This document shows positions 46,397 through 54,637 of a stretch of DNA of 64,000 nt, one piece after another; the first letter of the stretch is position 1, and each line of letters opens with the position of its first letter. The translations under genes and the position numbers were made by a program. The notes beneath the pieces were generated by a model that ran no database searches, was not told the DNA's origin, and saw only the letters and a program-made list of their open reading frames with translations. The DNA is from M3007 sp964550795 (GTDB taxonomy: Bacteria > Bacteroidota > Bacteroidia > Chitinophagales > Saprospiraceae): positions 1 to 64,000 of the forward strand of contig CAZKBH010000018.1 in the NCBI GenBank assembly GCA_964550795.1, given 5' to 3'.

Positions 46397-46858
46397 ATGC
46401 GCTCCTTTCAAAAACAACAACCTTTAAGTCCGGACGAAGCGCTCCAAAAACTGGAGCGTTTTTGCGCTTACCGCGAACGTTGCCCCAAGGAAGTGCGCAG
46501 CAAATTGGCAGAATGCGGCCTGAATAGGGCGGATGCCGAACAGATTTTTCAGGTGCTTCTGGAGGACAAATTTTTCAATGAGGAACGTTTCGCCATGGCA
46601 TTTGCCGGCGGGAAATTTCGATACAATGCCTGGGGACGGATGCGCATTCGCCAGGAGCTTCAAATGCGCGACATTGCGCCGGAACTCGTGCAAAATGCGC
46701 TCGATTCCATTGACCAGACCGAATACGAGGAACTGCTCCAAAAACTCCTCGACAAAAAACGCCTGCAATACGCCGACGACAAGAATGCACGTGAAAAAAC
46801 GGCAGCTTCCCTGATTCGTGCGGGTTTTGAAATGGAATTGGTGTTTCGGTTTTTGTGA
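46397..46858 (+). CDS. recX: regulatory protein RecX
   Basis: 153 residues. RecX binds RecA filaments and limits recombinase activity. The repeated three-helix modules are visible: ALQKLERFCAYRERCPKEVRSKL (standard: AL..L..R..S..EVR.KL), LEDKFFNEERFAMAFAGGKF and WGRMRIRQELQMRDIAPELVQNAL. recA is not in the window. It follows the flippase gene by 38 bases on the same strand. Confidence 0.9.
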   Translation: MRSFQKQQPLSPDEALQKLERFCAYRERCPKEVRSKLAECGLNRADAEQIFQVLLEDKFFNEERFAMAFAGGKFRYNAWGRMRIRQELQMRDIAPELVQNALDSIDQTEYEELLQKLLDKKRLQYADDKNAREKTAASLIRAGFEMELVFRFL

Positions 46859-46883
46859 ACGGCCAGCCCCGAGCAGAAAAACC

Positions 46884-46891
46884 TACCTTTG
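46884..46891 (+). promoter_or_regulatory. -7 box upstream of the ABC-F gene
   Basis: TACCTTTG, exact TAnnTTTG, 58 bases before the GTG start at 46950. The only TTTG upstream (46852-46855) is about 28 bases away, wider than the usual spacing. Confidence 0.5.
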
Positions 46892-46949
46892 CCAACTTTT
46901 TAGCAAGCTGTGCGCCAAATCATCTAAATCATAGTATTTAAATAAGCCC

Positions 46950-48869
46950 GTGAATTTTTTAACACTCGAGAATGTCTCCAAGAGCTACGGCGAAAAGTTG
47001 CTCTTTCAAAATATCAGTCTGCACCTCGACAAGGGGCAAAAAATTGGCCTCATCGCTAAAAACGGAACGGGCAAAAGCACCCTGATGCGCGTCATCGCCG
47101 GAAAAGAGGGCAGCGAGGGCGAAAATGCGAAAATCACCATTCGCAAAGGCATCCGCATCGGCTGGCTGGACCAAGAGCCAAATTTCCCGCCCAATATGGA
47201 AGTGCTGGGTGCCGTGCTCGATCCCTCCAATCCGCTCGTGCGCGTCGTGCAGCGCTACGAAAAAGCCCTGCTTCACCACGAAAATGCATCTGCCCGCCAG
47301 CCAAACCAAGGCGAACAAAGCGACAGCAGCGACGAACTAACCGAAGCCATTGCCGAAATGGACCAGCAAAACGCCTGGACGTTTGAGGCCAAGGTGAAAG
47401 AAACCCTCTCGCGGTTTCGCATGAACGACTACGAGCAGAAAGTCAGCACGCTATCCGGCGGACAACAAAAGCGGCTCGCATTGGTCAAAATTTTGCTCGA
47501 AGAACCCGATTTTCTTATTCTCGATGAGCCGACCAACCACCTGGACGTGGAGATGATCGAATGGCTGGAAGAGTACCTTCAACAGCCCGGGATTACCCTT
47601 TTTATGGTTACGCACGATCGCTATTTCCTTGAAAATGTGTGCGATAGCATCATAGAACTCGAGGGCGGCCAACTGAGGCGTTACTCCGGCTCCTACTCGG
47701 ATTATCTCGAAAAAAAGGCGCTCCGGGAAGAAAACGAAGCAACCACCTACGAACGACAAAACAAACTCCTCAAAAACGAACTGGATTGGGTGCGTAAATC
47801 GCCGCAGGCTCGGACCACCAAAGCCAAAGCCCGGGTGGATGCCTATTTCAACCGAAAAGAAGTCAACGATACCTTGAAAAAAAGCAAGGATGAAATGAGT
47901 CTTTCGATCAAGGAAACCTGGTTGGGCGGTAAAATTGTGGAGTTGCACAACATCAGCAAGACGTTCGGAGAGAAGAAATTGATTGAGAATTTCAGCTACA
48001 AATTCAAACGCAAGGAACGCGTGGGCATCGTGGGTCAAAACGGCTCGGGAAAATCCACGTTTCTCCAGCTCATTACCCAATTACTTCCCCCCGATACGGG
48101 CAAAGTGGTGGTGGGCGATACCGTTACGTTTGGTCATTACCGCCAGGAAGGTTTGTCTTTGAAAGAAGATCGGCGCGTGATAGACGCTGTGCGCGACATT
48201 GCCGATTACATCCCGCTCGACAAGGGGAAAGAACTTTCCGCAGCCCAGCTTCTGGAGCGTTTTTTGTTCAGCCGACCCCAGCAACAGGTGTACGTGAGCC
48301 AGCTTTCCGGCGGCGAGCGGCGGCGATTGTATCTGCTCACGGTATTGATGAAAAACCCCAATTTTCTCATTCTCGATGAGCCCACCAATGATCTGGACGT
48401 GTTGACCTTGCAGGTTCTGGAAGACTTTTTGGAGGATTATCCGGGCTGTTTGGTCGTGGTTACGCACGACCGTTATTTCATGGATCGCCTTGTGGATCAC
48501 CTGTTTGTATTTGAGGGAAATGGCCAAATCAAGGATTTCAACGGCACGTATGCAGAATATCGGGCTTTGAAACGCACGGCAACAACGGCCTTGGGGGCTG
48601 AAACTTCTGATGCGGCGGTGAAAGTGGTTGGCGCCCCAAGTTCAAGTCCTGCACCATCGTCCCTTTCCAACACCGAGCGCAACGAAATGAAGAAACTCGA
48701 CCGGGAAGTGGCCACCTTGGAAAATCGTAAAAAGCAAATTTTGGAGCGTTTTAATGCCAGCGATCTTGGCGCCGATGAGGCCGCAAAGTTGTCTGCCGAG
48801 TTGGGTAAATTGCAGGAAGAACTGGATGTAAAGGAGATGCGCTGGTTGGAACTGGCGGAGCGGGGGTAG
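46950..48869 (+). CDS. ABC-F family ATP-binding protein (Uup/EttA-like)
   Basis: 639 residues with two ABC ATPase domains and no membrane segment. First domain: Walker A GLIAKNGTGKST (about 33-44), signature TLSGGQQKR, Walker B LILDEPTNHLDV. Second: GIVGQNGSGKST, QLSGGERRR, LILDEPTNDLDV. The interdomain linker (KKALREENEATTYERQNKLL) and a C-terminal coiled coil (MKKLDREVATLENRKKQIL) are typical of the Uup branch. ABC-F proteins act on ribosomes or in DNA/translation quality control, not in transport. The start is GTG at 46950; no ATG precedes the conserved LENVSKSYGEKLLFQN. Confidence 0.93.
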   Translation: MNFLTLENVSKSYGEKLLFQNISLHLDKGQKIGLIAKNGTGKSTLMRVIAGKEGSEGENAKITIRKGIRIGWLDQEPNFPPNMEVLGAVLDPSNPLVRVVQRYEKALLHHENASARQPNQGEQSDSSDELTEAIAEMDQQNAWTFEAKVKETLSRFRMNDYEQKVSTLSGGQQKRLALVKILLEEPDFLILDEPTNHLDVEMIEWLEEYLQQPGITLFMVTHDRYFLENVCDSIIELEGGQLRRYSGSYSDYLEKKALREENEATTYERQNKLLKNELDWVRKSPQARTTKAKARVDAYFNRKEVNDTLKKSKDEMSLSIKETWLGGKIVELHNISKTFGEKKLIENFSYKFKRKERVGIVGQNGSGKSTFLQLITQLLPPDTGKVVVGDTVTFGHYRQEGLSLKEDRRVIDAVRDIADYIPLDKGKELSAAQLLERFLFSRPQQQVYVSQLSGGERRRLYLLTVLMKNPNFLILDEPTNDLDVLTLQVLEDFLEDYPGCLVVVTHDRYFMDRLVDHLFVFEGNGQIKDFNGTYAEYRALKRTATTALGAETSDAAVKVVGAPSSSPAPSSLSNTERNEMKKLDREVATLENRKKQILERFNASDLGADEAAKLSAELGKLQEELDVKEMRWLELAERG

Positions 48870-48949
48870 AGAAAGACCTAACCAATCATTACAAGTAAAA
48901 TCAAGGGCAGAAGCCTGGTACTTTCTGTCTTTATTTAAAACACATTCTC

Positions 48950-49252
48950 ATGGCAGCATATAAAGTAACAGGTAAATCGGGAGTTGCTATCAAAACACCT
49001 GAGACATTGCATCCCGGCGAAGTATTGCTCATGGAGATTGAAGCAAGGCAACTGAAGAAATCTGAATTTGCAGCCCAGCTAAATATTCAGGCCAGTCAAT
49101 TAAGTGAATTGTTGCACGAAAAGCGACACATCAGCGCTCCAATTGCTATCAAATTGGAAACCTTACTTGGCATTGACGCAGAATTCTGGATGCGTTTGCA
49201 AACTTCTTATGACATAGCTATTGAGCGGAAGCGGCTAGCTAGCCGCGGGTAA
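48950..49252 (+). CDS. HigA family antitoxin-like HTH protein (solo)
   Basis: 100 residues with the HigA/XRE helix-turn-helix: HPGEVLLMEIEARQLKKSEFAAQLNIQASQLSELLHEKRHISAPIAIKLETLLGIDAEFWMRLQTSYD (key: HPGEVL, LSELLHEKRHIS, AEFWMRLQ). HigA normally follows higB, but the 80 bases upstream hold no HigB-like sequence and the downstream gene is unrelated. It is therefore a solitary antitoxin-like regulator or an orphan left by loss of the toxin. Confidence 0.85.
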   Translation: MAAYKVTGKSGVAIKTPETLHPGEVLLMEIEARQLKKSEFAAQLNIQASQLSELLHEKRHISAPIAIKLETLLGIDAEFWMRLQTSYDIAIERKRLASRG

Positions 49253-49283
49253 AGTCATTTCCTTTATTCAGTGGATGCGGCAC

Positions 49284-49311
49284 TTGTTCCCATCTCTAAT
49301 CTCTACTTTTG
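49284..49311 (+). promoter_or_regulatory. promoter of the ATP-grasp gene
   Basis: TTG at 49284-49286, 17 bases, then TACTTTTG at 49304-49311, 23 bases before the ATG at 49335. The -7 box is exact and the -33 box partial. Confidence 0.5.
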
Positions 49312-49334
49312 CGCTCTTTTTTCAGACCTAAAAC

Positions 49335-50432
49335 ATGCAGGAGCAAGATACGACTACTTCGCCAGCCAGCCAGAAACCTGGGCCATCTGCGCAAAAACCC
49401 GGTTTTTTTGAAAAACTCACCAACTGGGAATTATGGCCTGCCGCCGCTTTATATGCTCCATTAGCCCCTTTTTGGCTTTGGTACGTGCTAAAAGCGCGCT
49501 CTTTTTGGTTTTTTACCCCATCTAATCCTACGATTCCTTTTGGTGGCTACGAGGGTGAAACCAAAACCGACGTGTACAAACAGATGCCAGATGGTGTTTA
49601 CCCACGAACAATTTTGGCCAAACCCACAGAGCCCTTTGAGGCGGTGAAAAAGCGCATGTTGGAGGCCGGGTTTCAATACCCGTTTATCGTCAAACCCGAT
49701 GTGGGCCGCAAAGGCTTGCTATTCCGAAAAATTGACACCGAGGCGCAATTGCTGGAATACCATCAGTATTGCCCCATGGATTATCTCGTGCAGGATTTGG
49801 TGGATTTGCCCATGGAACTGGGCGTATTTTACGTCCGCCATCCAGCCAAACAAACGGGCCAAATCACGGGTATCATTCTCCGGGAAGCACTCGAAGTGTG
49901 GGGCAACGGCCAAACCACCCTCCGCGAACTCATTGAACAACATCCGCAAGCGGGTAAACGCGCGGAGGAAATGTGCCGCAAACACGCAGACAAACTCGAC
50001 TGGGTGCCCGCCGACCGCGAGCGATATGTGCTCTCTTTTGCGATCAATCGAAGCCGTGGCGCGCGTTTGCGCAACCTTTCACACGAGATAGATGCCGAGC
50101 TAACGGCTTTTTTCGACCAAATCAGCCTGCACAGCGGGGCCTTTTTTTGGGGGCGATATGACGTAAAATGCACGTCTTTAGCTGATTTGAAACAGGGAAA
50201 AAACTTCTCAATTCTTGAATATAATGGCGCTGGAGCCTCGCCAAGCCACATGTATCATTGTGGCTTGAGCTTGTGGCAGGCTTATGCAGAGATCCTTCGC
50301 CATTGGAAACTGCTCTACGAGGTGTGCAGTTACAATAATTCACATGGTCATCCTTATTGGCCATTTTGGAAAGGCTTGCGCTACCTTCGCACCGTCAACC
50401 GCCATCTCGACCTGCTCGATCAATACGATTGA
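49335..50432 (+). CDS. ATP-grasp fold protein (D-alanine-D-alanine ligase-like)
   Basis: 365 residues. After a proline-rich start and a hydrophobic stretch (about 32-50, AAALYAPLAPFWLWYVLKA), the middle shows ATP-grasp traits: YPFIVKPDVGRKGLLFRKI (nucleotide-binding lysine), YLVQDLVDLPMELGVFYVRHP, and at the end GAFFWGRYDVKCTSLADLKQGKNFSILEYNGAGASPSH (key: GRYDVKC, ILEYNGAGASPSH), where acidic and Asn residues would bind Mg-ATP. Such enzymes ligate a carboxylate to an amine or thiol. The substrate is unknown. The LysE-type exporter begins 11 bases later and an Asp/Glu racemase follows, hinting at amino acid or dipeptide chemistry. Confidence 0.78.
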   Translation: MQEQDTTTSPASQKPGPSAQKPGFFEKLTNWELWPAAALYAPLAPFWLWYVLKARSFWFFTPSNPTIPFGGYEGETKTDVYKQMPDGVYPRTILAKPTEPFEAVKKRMLEAGFQYPFIVKPDVGRKGLLFRKIDTEAQLLEYHQYCPMDYLVQDLVDLPMELGVFYVRHPAKQTGQITGIILREALEVWGNGQTTLRELIEQHPQAGKRAEEMCRKHADKLDWVPADRERYVLSFAINRSRGARLRNLSHEIDAELTAFFDQISLHSGAFFWGRYDVKCTSLADLKQGKNFSILEYNGAGASPSHMYHCGLSLWQAYAEILRHWKLLYEVCSYNNSHGHPYWPFWKGLRYLRTVNRHLDLLDQYD

Positions 50433-50443
50433 CACCCGCCCCC

Positions 50444-51106
50444 ATGAAAAGTATCTTCAGGGTTTTTTATACCGGGATGTCCATCAGTTTTTTCGGCTCG
50501 ATGGTCATAGGTACCATCGGTCTTTCAGCGATGCAAATCAGCATCACGGAGGGGATTCGACCTGCGATTAATTTTTCCCTGGGTAGTATTGTGGCGGAAG
50601 TGATTTATGTGCGCTTGTTGTTGGTGGCCCTGACCTGGATACAGAAACACGAGCGTATTTTTAAAATCATGGAGTGGTTGGCGGTACTCATCGTTTTGGT
50701 GCTGGCCATTGGCAGTTTTAAGGCTTCGATGGGGCATCACGGGGCCAAAAACGTAGTGCTTTCTTTCACTATGCACCGTTTTTTGCTGGGCTTGAGTATG
50801 CGGGCCGTTAGTCCGGCCGCCATACCATTTTGGCTGGGTTGGAGTTCGGTTTTATACGCCAAGGGGATTATGCAGGATAAAAAAGGATTCTACAACGGAT
50901 ACCTTTTGGGCATTGGGCTGGGCACCTTTTTGGCACATTGTATCTTCATTTTTGGCGGCAAACTAGCAGTCCAAAAGTTAAATGCTGGCCAGGAGGAAAT
51001 CAATTTCGTGATTGGATGCGTATTTTCTCTGACCGCTATCCTGCAAATTTGGAAGATTATTAATACCCGACGGCAACGCCGTAAAAAACAGGAGGCAGTT
51101 GAATAA
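50444..51106 (+). CDS. LysE family amino acid exporter-like membrane protein
   Basis: 220 residues from ATG at 50444 (MKSIFRVFYTGMSISFFGSM), not the longer ORF start inside the previous gene. Six hydrophobic segments in the LysE/RhtB order: an N-terminal GMSISFFGSMVIGTIGLSAMQISITEG loop, INFSLGSIVAEVIYVRLLLVAL, and a C-terminal YLLGIGLGTFLAHCIFIFGG. LysE-type proteins export amino acids. An 11-base gap to the ATP-grasp gene implies co-transcription, so the exported molecule may be its product. Confidence 0.75.
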   Translation: MKSIFRVFYTGMSISFFGSMVIGTIGLSAMQISITEGIRPAINFSLGSIVAEVIYVRLLLVALTWIQKHERIFKIMEWLAVLIVLVLAIGSFKASMGHHGAKNVVLSFTMHRFLLGLSMRAVSPAAIPFWLGWSSVLYAKGIMQDKKGFYNGYLLGIGLGTFLAHCIFIFGGKLAVQKLNAGQEEINFVIGCVFSLTAILQIWKIINTRRQRRKKQEAVE

Positions 51107-51165
51107 GGACTATGATTCATGTGATTGCTAAATAAAACCCCATTAACCTTTCGCTTTATCTTGTA

Positions 51166-51903
51166 ATGATTGGAATTGTAGGCGGAATTGGCCCCATGGC
51201 CGGCATTGACCTTTACAAAAAAATTGTAGAGCAAACGCTGGCAAACTCCGATCAGGAACACCTGCCCGTGCTATTGGCCTCTATGCCCAATGAGATTGTT
51301 GATCGGACGGAGTTTCTGCTTGGAAAAATTACCGAAAATCCGGCCCCAGCATTAGCCAAAGTCATATTACTCCTCGAACGAGCCGGGGCGCAACATATCG
51401 GGATTGCTTGTAACACCGCCCATGCACCGGCCATTTTCGAACCCATGCGCGCCATTTTGAGTCAAAACAACTCCAAGGCCGTAATCGTAAACATGATCGA
51501 AGCATCCGTGACTGCAATCATGAATCACCCTGAAAAAATTCAACGGGTGGGCGTGCTCAGTACTATGGGAACTTATAAGACCCGGATATATCAGCATCGT
51601 TTGGAGTCCGATGGCTTGATTCCGGTGGTTCTGGATTTGGAACAACAGGAGGCACTTCCCCAACGCGCCATCTATGAAATCAAAGCAGCCTCCACCAACA
51701 TTCCGCAAGGCCCGCTTGATTTGTTGAATACGGCTATACAACACTTAAAAATCCTTGGCGCACAAGCTATTGTGCTGGGATGCACCGAATTGGGCATGAT
51801 TGAAAATCGCCTTGATTTTCAAGGATTACACGTTTTTAACCCCAACCTGATCCTGGCCAGAACATTGATTGCACACGCTTTCCCAAAAAAATTGAAACCA
51901 TAA
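51166..51903 (+). CDS. aspartate/glutamate racemase family protein
   Basis: 245 residues. Two-cysteine PLP-independent racemase: Cys82 in ACNTAHAP and Cys206 in LGCTELGMI. The N terminus MIGIVGGIGPMAGIDLYKKIV is typical of the YgeA/RacX branch, which differs from the peptidoglycan MurI. YgeA-like enzymes have broad amino acid racemase activity. It lies 59 bases after the exporter gene and only three bases before the pseudouridine synthase gene, so the four genes 49335-52584 probably form an operon. Confidence 0.88.
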   Translation: MIGIVGGIGPMAGIDLYKKIVEQTLANSDQEHLPVLLASMPNEIVDRTEFLLGKITENPAPALAKVILLLERAGAQHIGIACNTAHAPAIFEPMRAILSQNNSKAVIVNMIEASVTAIMNHPEKIQRVGVLSTMGTYKTRIYQHRLESDGLIPVVLDLEQQEALPQRAIYEIKAASTNIPQGPLDLLNTAIQHLKILGAQAIVLGCTELGMIENRLDFQGLHVFNPNLILARTLIAHAFPKKLKP

Positions 51904-51906
51904 CTC

Positions 51907-52584
51907 ATGCTCAATATCATCCACGAAAATGCCGCGTTTTTAGTCATCAATAAACCTCCCGGACTGGCCGCGCAGCCCGATAAAACCGGCGATGAATCGC
52001 TGCTGACTTTAGCCGAAGCACACTGCGGACACGCACTTCATCTGGTCCATCGGGTGGACCGACCTGTAAGCGGGCTGGTGCTTTTTGCAAAATCTGCCGA
52101 GGCCATGACGCTGTTTTCCGCGCAGTTTCAAGCCCGCACAGTGCAAAAAGATTACCTCGCAGTGGTGCAGGTTTTGCCCGCAGAACCAGAGGGAACGCTG
52201 GTCCATTATTTGAAAAAAAATCAGGCCAAAAACACCTCCACCGTTTTTGATACCGAACAGCCCGGCACCGAACGCGCCGAGTTGTTTTATCGCTTGTTTG
52301 AGCAGAGCAAAAACTACTACTTGCTTCATGTTCAACTACTTACAGGTCGGCATCACCAAATTCGGGCACAACTGGCCGCCATCGGAAGTCCAATCAAGGG
52401 CGATGTAAAATACGGTGCCCGACGCAGCAACCCCGACCGCAGCATTCACCTCCACGCCTGGCGTTTGGCGTTTGACAACCCCGCCACTGGAGAGCGCATT
52501 ATGCTGGAAGCAGAGCCGCCCCAAGAGGTATTGTGGCAAGCTCTGCATTTTGAAAGCGGTTTTGCGCGAAAAGCCAAACCGTAG
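51907..52584 (+). CDS. RluA-family RNA pseudouridine synthase
   Basis: 225 residues, a short RluA-type enzyme without an S4 domain. It isomerises uridine in rRNA or tRNA. Catalytic Asp51 lies in HLVHRVDRPVSGLVLFAKS (HRxDxxxSG motif), and the family motifs LVINKPPGLAAQPD and LLTGRHHQIRAQLAAIGSPIKGDVKYGA (key: GRHHQIR) are complete. The target uridine cannot be inferred. Confidence 0.9.
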   Translation: MLNIIHENAAFLVINKPPGLAAQPDKTGDESLLTLAEAHCGHALHLVHRVDRPVSGLVLFAKSAEAMTLFSAQFQARTVQKDYLAVVQVLPAEPEGTLVHYLKKNQAKNTSTVFDTEQPGTERAELFYRLFEQSKNYYLLHVQLLTGRHHQIRAQLAAIGSPIKGDVKYGARRSNPDRSIHLHAWRLAFDNPATGERIMLEAEPPQEVLWQALHFESGFARKAKP

Positions 52585-52649
52585 TCGAATGATTCGATTT
52601 TGGGCGATTAAGCGGATTGATTCGAATTGATAGTCATCCCCATTCGCGG

Positions 52650-54326
52650 TTACTTCTTCCGTTTGCCTTCCAATTGCTGCCCACTCTGGAATAAAATCAT
52701 TTTTTGAACACTGCCGTCCGGCTCCGGGTAAAACTCGATGTCAGCTTCTACCACTTTGAGGAAAAAACGGGTAGGCGTCGTGGGGTAAACCTCAAAACGT
52801 TGTTGTCCTGTAGCCTGACAAAACAACTGCGCGCCTTCGTTTGTGACCGCAAGGTTGAAGCCCGGCATTAGTTCGTATTCGCCCAAAAAGGGTTTGATTT
52901 GAGCCTCGCTGAGCTGTATTTCCGGCCGGGCGCTGGGCAGCGGTTTGTCCGTTTTGTACCAAAGGTTTTCGGCAGATTGCCGGTCATCTACATTGGCTTT
53001 TATGATCTTCTTGTCGCCCGTTTTTTCCCGGATGAACTGGATACGGGCAAAGGAATTTTCAAAGAAAAACTGGTCTGGGCCATAAGGTTTCAAGATAAAT
53101 AGGGAGCCACCTGTACGGCGTGAGGTAAGCTGGTCGTTTTCAATTCGGATGACACGCTGCTCCTTTTTGTCATTTTCGTACACGCCGACATACTGTTCTA
53201 AATCCTTGATCTTCAACGATATAGGTTTAGGTTGATAGGGCTTTCCGGTTACCATAGCCGCAATTCTTGGGGTCAGATTAGCGGGTGGTTCACAATCGCA
53301 GTTGGTTAGGATAGCCACACAAACCTCTTCTTTGGGCAAATACACCAGATCGCTCAAAAATCCGTGAATACCGCCGCCGTGTTCCACCGTCAGACTGCCG
53401 AGCAAATTACCCATTTGCAAGCCATAACCATAGCGTGTGTTTTCGCCGTTAGGCAAAATATAGGGTGTGATCGCTTTTTGGAAGGATTCAGGTTTGAGTA
53501 CTTTTCCACCATGCAGGGCGCGGGTCCAGATGTTCAAATCTTCCACCGTAGACAGCAGGGACCCGGCGGCATACGGTTGCGTCATACTCAAAAAAGCCGC
53601 ATTTACGAACGTGCCTTCCACATCGCCCTGCGAGTAGCCGCTGGCCCGGTTTTTAATCAGGGGTTCGGTGTCGCCGTAGTACGAGTTTTTCATGCCCAGG
53701 GGTTTAAAAAAGGTCTCGTTAATGTACTCGCCGTAGGTTTTGCCAGACACTTTTTCGATGATGAAACCCAGCAAAATGTACCCCGAATTATTGTAGCGCC
53801 ATTCCGCATCGGGTTCAAAATCCATGGGTTGGTTTTTGAAAAACTCGATCAGTTCGGTCGGTGTAAAATCTTTGCGATGCGTCTGCGGATCCCATTCTTT
53901 CATATCGGTGTAACTTTTAATCCCGGAAGTGTGGGTCAGCAGGTGCTCGACGGTGATTTTTTTGCCTTGCGTGGGATAATCGGGTATGAATTTAGTGAGC
54001 TCATCCTGAAGCGATAATTTACCCTCCTCGACCAGTTTCAAAATGGCCGCCCCGGTGAATTGCTTGGTCACGGAGCCGATACGGAATACATGGTCGGTAC
54101 GCAACGGCACACCCAGTTCGAGGTTCGCCATCCCAAATGCTTTGTGATATAAAACTTTGCCTTTTTGGGAAACCAACACGGCGGCACCGGAGCCATCGGC
54201 CTTAAAGTGTTCTTGTAAAAGCTGGTCAATTTCAGTGCTCAGGGCAGCATTTGAGGTCTGTGCTGCGAGCTGGGAAATGGACATGAAAAGGGTTAGCATC
54301 AGAAAGTGAAAAGGAATTTTTTTCAT
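52650..54326 (-). CDS. secreted serine hydrolase, class C beta-lactamase/PBP-like
   Basis: 558 residues from ATG at 54326 (MKKIPFHFLMLTLFMSISQLAAQ), giving a signal peptide with cleavage after about residue 23; the upstream extension is rejected. The catalytic SxxK is SVTK (Ser85, Lys88) in HVFRIGSVTKQFTGAAIL, the second motif is YNNSGY in WRYNNSGYILLG, and the third is HGG in VEHGGGIHGFLSD. A C-terminal domain of about 200 residues follows. These enzymes hydrolyse D-amino peptides, esters or amides in the periplasm. True beta-lactamase activity is not implied. Confidence 0.88.
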   Translation of the reverse strand: MKKIPFHFLMLTLFMSISQLAAQTSNAALSTEIDQLLQEHFKADGSGAAVLVSQKGKVLYHKAFGMANLELGVPLRTDHVFRIGSVTKQFTGAAILKLVEEGKLSLQDELTKFIPDYPTQGKKITVEHLLTHTSGIKSYTDMKEWDPQTHRKDFTPTELIEFFKNQPMDFEPDAEWRYNNSGYILLGFIIEKVSGKTYGEYINETFFKPLGMKNSYYGDTEPLIKNRASGYSQGDVEGTFVNAAFLSMTQPYAAGSLLSTVEDLNIWTRALHGGKVLKPESFQKAITPYILPNGENTRYGYGLQMGNLLGSLTVEHGGGIHGFLSDLVYLPKEEVCVAILTNCDCEPPANLTPRIAAMVTGKPYQPKPISLKIKDLEQYVGVYENDKKEQRVIRIENDQLTSRRTGGSLFILKPYGPDQFFFENSFARIQFIREKTGDKKIIKANVDDRQSAENLWYKTDKPLPSARPEIQLSEAQIKPFLGEYELMPGFNLAVTNEGAQLFCQATGQQRFEVYPTTPTRFFLKVVEADIEFYPEPDGSVQKMILFQSGQQLEGKRKK

Positions 54327-54529
54327 GTGTTCGTGCGTGAAATTTTTAAAGTGGTGGAATAAGTGACACCTGCTGGTGCATAGATTGAGTGGCAAGACAA
54401 CAAGTCGGCCTGCGACGTTACACTTTGGCTACAAAACTGCTGTTTTGTTTGGTAAAACCTTTCTCAGATAGACTAATCCCGAATAATTTTGGATAAAATG
54501 AAGCATATTTGCCTTCTTACTTATTGAAA

Positions 54530-54568
54530 TAAAAACAGCGCGCCCCGGATTTTTCCGAGACGCGCTAT
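54530..54568 (-). terminator. rho-independent terminator of the efflux operon
   Basis: On the minus strand: AGCGCGTCTCGGA, loop AAAA, TCCGGGGCGCGCT, then GTTTTTATTTC. The 13-bp stem has two mismatches. It lies about 70 bases beyond the permease stop, after the palindrome cluster. Confidence 0.75.
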
Positions 54569-54570
54569 AC

Positions 54571-54637
54571 ACCGGAACGCTGTTCCGGTTCAAGTTGCGG
54601 AACAGCGTTCCAGTCAAGTAACGGAACAGCGTTCCGT
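54571..54637. repeat. three tandem palindromes, GGAACRCTGTTCC type
   Basis: ACCGGAACGCTGTTCCGGT (54571-54589), GGAACAGCGTTCC (54599-54611) and ACGGAACAGCGTTCCGT (54621-54637), spaced 24-26 bases with a shared CAAGT linker. The last copy abuts the permease stop codon. They could be 3' hairpins of the efflux mRNA or binding sites for a dimeric regulator acting on the serine hydrolase promoter, which lies in the same 310-base spacer. Confidence 0.8.

Noticed and set aside
54429..54617. 62-codon minus-strand ORF in the palindrome region
   Set aside because: It reads straight through the palindromes and the terminator hairpin, so it is unlikely to be coding.
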